Positions 59,461-64,000 of a DNA stretch of 64,000 nt are shown here, piece after piece. The position numbers and the translations under genes were made by a program. The notes beneath the pieces are model-generated. The model was given only the letters and a program-made list of their open reading frames with translations. It searched no databases and had not been told where the DNA came from. Every line of letters starts with the position of its first letter. The first letter of the stretch is position 1. Origin of the DNA: UBA965 sp040396955 (lineage in GTDB: Bacteria > Chloroflexota > Chloroflexia > Chloroflexales > Roseiflexaceae); contig JBBAWX010000016.1 of assembly GCA_040396955.1 (NCBI GenBank), forward strand, positions 1 to 64,000, in the 5' to 3' direction.

Positions 59461-60285
59461 TTATCTCCGTGGTGCACTGGGTGGCTGGTGTGGGAAGAGT
59501 TGGTGCTCGAGGGTGGCGTAATCGGCGTCAAAAGGGCACCGCTGCTGCAATGGGCAGGTTGGGCAGTAGCGTTGATTGGTGTAGCGTGCGAGATTGTCAC
59601 GGTTGAAAAAATACGGCTTGTGGCTGAACGTGCTCGCCACCCATTGCCACGACAAGTTGTTGCTGGCTGGGTCGCCGTCGAGCAAATGCGTGAGGAACCA
59701 GCGGGCGCCGGCCTGCCAGGCGACACGGCGCCAGTGCACGATGTAGGCGGCCAGCCACATGCGCGCATGGTTGTGCAGATAGCCGGTCTGGGTGAGCGTG
59801 TGGGCGAAATCGTCGATGCAGGCTAACTGGGTGCTCCCTGTGGCAATGTCTTCGGGGAGGTTTTGAGCATACTGACGCGCCGAAAAGCCGGTCTTGTAGG
59901 GCTCGCGATCACTCCAGATGCCGTTGCCGATGGCAGCGTAGACGCGTTGCCAGTAGTCGCGCCACGCCAACTCGTTGATGAGCTTTTCGGCGTCGCTCGG
60001 CTGACTGACCTGTTGCCAGACGGCATCACGGACCTCGGCGAGGCTGAGCACGCCGTGACGAATATACGCACTGAGACGTGTGACTGCGCCGGTGAGGGCA
60101 TTGCGTGTCGCCGCATACTGGCGGGGTTTGATACGCGCCAGTTGGGCGAGTGCGGCCTGACGACCACCGCGTTGCGGCGCGACGTCGCCGTCGTCGGCAG
60201 CCAGGATGTCGGCGAACTCGGTGCGGACGAAGGCCACAAGGGCGTCGCGATCGGCGAATTCGCGGGGGAGTGGAGGTTGGCTCAT
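59461..60285 (-). CDS. Stand-alone photolyase FAD-binding domain protein with FeS-type cysteines
   Basis: A 274-aa protein equal to the C-terminal helical FAD domain of photolyases: NELAWRDYWQRVY, LHNHARMWLAAYIVHW, and LDGDPASNNLSWQWVAS followed by FSHKPYFFNRDNLARYT. There is no N-terminal alpha/beta domain. Four cysteines sit where FeS-type photolyases bind [4Fe-4S]: one in LACIDDF and three in YCPTCPLQQRCPF. The start ATG overlaps the DUF2256 stop (ATGA). This domain type is known from cyanobacteria and Chloroflexota without firm function. Confidence 0.85.
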   Translation of the reverse strand: MSQPPLPREFADRDALVAFVRTEFADILAADDGDVAPQRGGRQAALAQLARIKPRQYAATRNALTGAVTRLSAYIRHGVLSLAEVRDAVWQQVSQPSDAEKLINELAWRDYWQRVYAAIGNGIWSDREPYKTGFSARQYAQNLPEDIATGSTQLACIDDFAHTLTQTGYLHNHARMWLAAYIVHWRRVAWQAGARWFLTHLLDGDPASNNLSWQWVASTFSHKPYFFNRDNLARYTNQRYCPTCPLQQRCPFDADYATLEHQLFPHQPPSAPRR

Positions 60286-60461
60286 TTGGGGCCTCGTTGG
60301 GCACTCGGTGGCTTGCCGCCGCTGTGCTTGTACTTGCGGCAGGCGTCACTGCAGTATTTCACTTCGTCCCAGTGCTTGGCCATGCTTTTGCGCCACGTAA
60401 ACGGGCGCCCGCAGGCGGCGCAGATTTTTTCAGGGAGATCGGCCTTTTTGACACCACGCAT
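60282..60461 (-). CDS. DUF2256 small zinc-ribbon-like protein
   Basis: A 59-aa basic protein: MRGVKKADLPEKICAACGRP, then a W-R-K motif, and a second Cys pair in KYCSDACRKYK. The C-x2-C plus C-x3-C spacing and overall sequence match DUF2256, a small family that almost always neighbours cryptochrome/photolyase genes. It probably binds zinc. GAGAGGA lies 9 nt before the ATG; 4-bp overlap with the FAD-domain gene, 18 bp after the photolyase gene. Confidence 0.9.
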   Translation of the reverse strand: MRGVKKADLPEKICAACGRPFTWRKSMAKHWDEVKYCSDACRKYKHSGGKPPSAQRGPK

Positions 60462-60479
60462 CGGTGGGGATTCCTCTCG

Positions 60480-62012
60480 TCATACTTCGTGATCGTTGTG
60501 CATTTGCTCTAGCCAGATTGCGGCCTGGTGACGGATCTGGTCGCGCTCGTCGTCGGCTACATGGCGGAGCCCGAGCACGGCTGGCCCCATGCGTGGATTG
60601 GCGCGCAAACGGGCTTCGTGGGTCAACAAAAAGTTCCAGTACAGCAGGTTGAACGGGCAGGCCTGTTCGCCTGTGCGGAGCCGGGGCGAGTACTGACAGG
60701 AGCCACAAAAATCACCCATCTTGTGTATATACGTTGCGGAGGCGATATATGGTTTGGTGGCAATCAGGCCGCCGTCGGCGTTGAGCCCCATGCCGCTGAC
60801 GTTGGGCCACATGACCCAGTCGTAGGCGTCGATGTAGCCACTCAAAAACCACTGATTGACGGCGACCGGGTGGATGCCGGCCAGCACACAAAAATTGCTG
60901 ATGAGCATGAGGCGTTCAATGTGGTGGGTGTAGCCGTGTTGCCAGACACGGCCAATGACGGTGTCGAGGCAGTGCATGCCACTGGTGCGCCCGGGCCAAA
61001 ACCATGCTGGCAGTGGGCGTTGTGCATCCCAGGCATTGCACTGCATGAGGTCGGGCATCTGCCGCCAATACGCCTGATACATGTACTCACGCCATCCCAG
61101 CACCTGCCGTACAAAGCCCTCCACGGCGTTGAGGGGGGCCGTGCCAGCGTAGTAGGCGGCTTCGGCGGCACGGATGACGGCGAGTGGCTCAAGCAGCCCC
61201 ACGTTGAGGTAGGGCGAAAGCGTGGAGTGAAAGAGGTGGCTGTGGTGCTGGCTCATGGCGTCTTCGTAGTCACCGAACAAAGGCAGTCGTGTGGCAATGA
61301 AGTGATCCAAACGTTGCTCGGCATCGGCATGCGTGACTCCCCAGCTGAACGATTGCCCGGTGCCGGTGAGGTGTGACCAGGTGGAGACTTCGGCGATGAC
61401 GGTGGCGGTGAGGTCATCGACGGGAGTCGCCATATCTGCCGGGCGCGGGCCGTGTTTGGGGAGCGGTTTGCGGTTGTGCTGATCGAAGTTCCAGGTGCCG
61501 CCACAGGGTGCATCTCCGTCCATCAGCACCGCAAAATGGTGGCGCATGGCGCGGTAAAAGGGCTCCATCACGGTGCGTTTGCCGGGAGTGGCCTGTGCGA
61601 GGGGATTGTAGTGCTCGCTGAGGAATTGTTGGTTGGGGATGATGGTGACTGGCACGTTGATCCACGTCTGCCATTGTTGTTGGGCATGGCGTGCCGCATA
61701 TTCGGCTGCGGCCATGGTGATGACCTGTTGTGGTTGATGTGTGGCCACCTGTGTCTGCAGAGCGGCGCGCCACGACGCACTCTGGTAGTAATCGACCTGC
61801 CAGCCTTGAGTGCGGAGCTGGGCCGCATAGTGGCGGAGGGCACTGATGATGAAGATGATTTTGTGGGCCTGGTAGCGGCGTTTGCGCAGGCGGGCTTGGC
61901 TTTCGACCAATACGATGCGGATGTGTTCACGGGGTGCGAGCTGGAGCGCATGCGTCAAGGCGGCCGGCATGCGTTGGAGTTGGTCGCCCAGAATGGCAAC
62001 GGTAATGGTCAC
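60480..62012 (-). CDS. FeS-type bacterial photolyase/cryptochrome (PhrB-like)
   Basis: A 510-aa cryptochrome/photolyase of the FeS-BCP class, which holds prokaryotic (6-4) photolyases such as PhrB (about 507 aa). The N-terminal domain begins VTITVAILGDQLQ. The catalytic part has EGFVRQVLGWREYMYQAYW and HHIERLMLISNFCVLAG. The four [4Fe-4S] cysteines are GMHCLDTVIG, DFCGSCQYS and ACPFNLLYWNF. It should use FAD and light to repair DNA or to signal. GTG 62012 is chosen because AAGGA lies 8 nt upstream and the length then matches PhrB. First gene of a five-gene operon. Confidence 0.9.
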   Translation of the reverse strand: MTITVAILGDQLQRMPAALTHALQLAPREHIRIVLVESQARLRKRRYQAHKIIFIISALRHYAAQLRTQGWQVDYYQSASWRAALQTQVATHQPQQVITMAAAEYAARHAQQQWQTWINVPVTIIPNQQFLSEHYNPLAQATPGKRTVMEPFYRAMRHHFAVLMDGDAPCGGTWNFDQHNRKPLPKHGPRPADMATPVDDLTATVIAEVSTWSHLTGTGQSFSWGVTHADAEQRLDHFIATRLPLFGDYEDAMSQHHSHLFHSTLSPYLNVGLLEPLAVIRAAEAAYYAGTAPLNAVEGFVRQVLGWREYMYQAYWRQMPDLMQCNAWDAQRPLPAWFWPGRTSGMHCLDTVIGRVWQHGYTHHIERLMLISNFCVLAGIHPVAVNQWFLSGYIDAYDWVMWPNVSGMGLNADGGLIATKPYIASATYIHKMGDFCGSCQYSPRLRTGEQACPFNLLYWNFLLTHEARLRANPRMGPAVLGLRHVADDERDQIRHQAAIWLEQMHNDHEV

Positions 62013-62033
62013 GCGTGTGTTCCTTGTCCCAGA

Positions 62034-62065
62034 TGCCCCACCAATACGGGCGTATTGGTGGGGCA
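62034..62065 (-). terminator. 14-bp hairpin between ABC permease and photolyase genes
   Basis: Arms 62034-62047 and 62052-62065 pair perfectly around a GGGC loop. It lies 35 bp past the permease stop and only 22 bp before the photolyase GTG. No U-tract follows, so it may be a leaky terminator or a leader element. Confidence 0.6.
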
Positions 62066-62099
62066 CCATAGTGCGTAAACGAGATTGATAGGGTGCGGA

Positions 62100-63350
62100 T
62101 TACTCGTAGCGCAATGCTTCGATGGGGAGGAGCAGGGCGGCCCGTTTGGCTGGGTAGTAGCCGAACCCGATACCGATACCGAGGGCAAAGACCAATGAGA
62201 CGACGATGGCGGGGATGGAGAGAATCATGCCGAGCCCGGCAGCGGCGGCCACGGCGAGCACCAAACTGACGGCAAAGCCGATGCCGATGAAGCTGCCAAT
62301 GAGGCTGATGGTGGCCGCCTCAATCACGAACTGCCCGAGCACGTCGCGATCGGTGGCGCCGAGTGCTTTGCGGACGCCGATTTCACGGGTACGCTCGGTG
62401 ACCGCCACTAGCATGATGTTCATGATGCCGATGCCACCAACCACGAGGCTGATGCCGGCCACAATGGCGATGAAGCCGGTGATGGCGCTGTTGATGCCGT
62501 TGAGGATGCCCAAGGCCTGGGTGGGAGAGTTGAGCTTGAAATCATCGATGGCGTCTGCGGGTAAGCGCCGTGCATCGCGCAAGGTGCTCTTGATGAGTTG
62601 TTCGGCCTGTACCACGGTGCCTTCGGTGCGGAGCCCTACCAAAATGGACGACATCTGCAGACCACGGCCGGGCAAATCTTGGTTGCCGGCAATGCGCAGG
62701 CGTGCCGTGGCAGCTGGCACCAAGATGCGTTGATCCGACGAAAACGGGCCGCCAGCAGCTTTGATGACACCAACAACGGTGAGTGCTTGCCCGTTGATGA
62801 CGACGGTTTGGCCGACAGCACGCGCTTTGTTTTCGGGCCCTTCGCCGAACAAATCTTCGACTATCAGGCCACCGAGCACGGCGACGCGGGCGGCGTCTTC
62901 TTCTTCGGTGTTGCTAAAAAAGCGTCCGTACTCGATGGGCACCGATTGCACCTTTTGGTAGCCAACTCCGGTGCCGACCACCAATGAGCCAACCTCGACG
63001 GTGCCGGATCGGGCACGTACTTGGATGGCAACTTCGGGCACAATGGTGCGGAAGATGTCGGGGTGGGTCTCGGTGAGTTGCTTGAGGGCTTGGTAGTCCT
63101 TGATGGAGAGCAAGCCGTAGCCGGACGTTGCACGGGCACCACTCGCATCGGGATCGCCGGGCAAGATGGCGATACGGCGTGTGCCGAGGTCGATGAAGCG
63201 CTCAAAGACTTGCCCTTGGAGCGCGTTGCCGAGCGAAAGCACGGTGACGAGTGTCGAGGAGCCGATGATGATGCCCAACATGGTCAACAATGAGCGAAAC
63301 TTGTTGGCACGCAGGCTCTCAAGCGCCATGCGTAGTTGTTCGTTCCACAT
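62100..63350 (-). CDS. MacB-family ABC transporter permease
   Basis: A 416-aa permease of the MacB/FtsX type: one helix near the N-terminus (LTMLGIIIGSSTLVTVLSLG), a large external MacB periplasmic-core domain (about 50-280), then three helices (about 295-325, 340-370, 380-400) with VVGGIGIMNIMLVAVTERTREIGVRKALGA. Such systems act as mechanotransmitters or export lipoproteins, peptides or drugs. The ATG at 63350 follows the ATPase stop by 1 bp with GGAGG upstream. No membrane-fusion protein is visible in the window. Confidence 0.92.
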   Translation of the reverse strand: MWNEQLRMALESLRANKFRSLLTMLGIIIGSSTLVTVLSLGNALQGQVFERFIDLGTRRIAILPGDPDASGARATSGYGLLSIKDYQALKQLTETHPDIFRTIVPEVAIQVRARSGTVEVGSLVVGTGVGYQKVQSVPIEYGRFFSNTEEEDAARVAVLGGLIVEDLFGEGPENKARAVGQTVVINGQALTVVGVIKAAGGPFSSDQRILVPAATARLRIAGNQDLPGRGLQMSSILVGLRTEGTVVQAEQLIKSTLRDARRLPADAIDDFKLNSPTQALGILNGINSAITGFIAIVAGISLVVGGIGIMNIMLVAVTERTREIGVRKALGATDRDVLGQFVIEAATISLIGSFIGIGFAVSLVLAVAAAAGLGMILSIPAIVVSLVFALGIGIGFGYYPAKRAALLLPIEALRYE

Positions 63351-63351
63351 G

Positions 63352-64000
63352 CTAGGCCACCTCCTGGGGAGTTTTGATGACGTGCCCATGATCGTCGGTC
63401 TCGATGCCGTAGTAATCGTGCAGAGCCTGCAGATTGAGTTGCCCGTCACGCAAGCTGACGATGCGGTTCATCTGGCGACCAATCTCTGCATCGTGGGTCA
63501 CGATGACCACGGTGAGCCCTTGTTCGCGATTGAGGGTGTGAAAGAGCTCCATGATTTCGTGGCCGGTGCGGCTGTCAAGGGCACCGGTCGGCTCATCGGC
63601 GAGGAGCAACGACGGATTGTTGACGAGGGCGCGGGCGATGGCCACGCGCTGTTTTTGCCCGCCCGACAGCTCATTGGGGCGGTTTTGCAGGCGGTGTCCC
63701 AGCCCGACCGCCTCTAGGGCGGCCCGGGCACGGGCGTCACGTTCCGAGATGGGGATGCGGCCATAGACCATCGGCAGGGCCACGTTTTGCAGGGCGGTAA
63801 GCCGTGGCAACAGGTTGAAGTTTTGAAACACGAACCCGAGCTTCTGGTTGCGCACTGCGGCCTGGGCGGTGCGATCGAGTACGCTCGTATCAATGCCGTC
63901 GAGCAGATAGCGCCCCGTGGTGGGCAGGTCGAGCAAGCCGATGATAGTCATCAGTGTGCTCTTGCCGCTACCGGATGGCCCCATGATGGCGAGCATTTCG
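63352..64000 (-). CDS. MacB-type ABC transporter ATP-binding protein (partial)
   Basis: At least 215 aa of a MacB/LolD-like ATPase: Walker A GPSGSGKST, Q-loop FVFQNFNLLP, signature LSGGQKQRVAIARALVNNP, Walker B LLLADEPTGALDS and switch His in VIVTHDAEI. The codon before the first internal Met is GAA and the frame stays open to the window edge. About 30 N-terminal residues are therefore missing beyond position 64000. It energises the permease encoded 1 bp downstream. Confidence 0.95.
   Translation of the reverse strand, partial: EMLAIMGPSGSGKSTLMTIIGLLDLPTTGRYLLDGIDTSVLDRTAQAAVRNQKLGFVFQNFNLLPRLTALQNVALPMVYGRIPISERDARARAALEAVGLGHRLQNRPNELSGGQKQRVAIARALVNNPSLLLADEPTGALDSRTGHEIMELFHTLNREQGLTVVIVTHDAEIGRQMNRIVSLRDGQLNLQALHDYYGIETDDHGHVIKTPQEVA

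Noticed and set aside
58150..60285. Single photolyase gene broken by a frameshift or insertion
   Set aside because: The FAD-domain gene precedes the alpha/beta-domain gene, opposite to the domain order in photolyases, and each has its own start with overlap coupling.

Overview
The window looks like a chromosomal segment of a Chloroflexota bacterium, probably class Chloroflexia. This is an inference from gene content: infC-rpmI-rplT-trmH next to a T-box controlled pheS, two MGDG-synthase-like glycosyltransferases, a SARP-type regulator, a class II FBPase, a VanW protein, an FeS-type photolyase with DUF2256 and single-domain photolyase relatives, and PadR/DUF2812 genes. I could run no database search. 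Base composition looks even, and I see no insertion sequence, prophage, rRNA or CRISPR array.

Layout. 0-1 kb: two nearly identical initiator tRNA genes, each with a hairpin, then about 700 bp of apparently non-coding DNA. 1-5 kb: a PadR regulator with a double palindromic operator, two DUF2812 membrane proteins, a CPBP protease, then a PRPP synthetase preceded by an 11-bp phased array of DnaA-box-like 9-mers. 5-13.8 kb (minus): a thioredoxin-like/DUF4395 pair with an inverted repeat around its promoter; pheT and pheS separated by a GT-C membrane enzyme and led by a T-box; then trmH, rplT, rpmI and infC (apparent AUU start). 14-25.8 kb: MFS transporter, PfkB kinase, ECF sigma factor, dnaE, a compact SRAP-like protein, a Ser/Thr kinase, an RlmD-like rRNA methylase and an MGDG-synthase-like glycosyltransferase. 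25.9-32.3 kb: a second GT-C enzyme, groESL under two CIRCE elements, glpX and a glucose-1-phosphate thymidylyltransferase. 32.4-39.7 kb: NlpC/P60 hydrolase, tyrosine recombinase, a SARP regulator divergent from a second MGDG-synthase-like gene, and a VanW protein.

39.7-48.8 kb (minus) is a tight exopolysaccharide cluster: six glycosyltransferases, a uridine kinase and an O-antigen ligase/polymerase, headed by a DUF1186 protein. 48.8-53.3 kb: ThuA-like protein, RlmI-like methylase, an M24-fold protein, two tRNA-Ala genes and an FTR1 permease. 53.4-58.2 kb: gyrB with an upstream membrane protein, a PIG-L deacetylase and a GNAT acetyltransferase. 58.2-62.0 kb (minus) is the most unusual locus: an apparent operon of an FeS-type photolyase/cryptochrome, DUF2256, a stand-alone photolyase FAD domain with four FeS-type cysteines, a PlsC-like acyltransferase and a stand-alone photolyase N-terminal alpha/beta domain. 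The last 2 kb hold a MacB-type ABC transporter whose ATPase runs off the window end.

Functionally, most genes are housekeeping (translation, replication, protein folding, rRNA modification) mixed with envelope and sugar metabolism. The regulatory DNA is unusually legible: many promoters with 17-bp spacers, several palindromic operators, a T-box and CIRCE elements.
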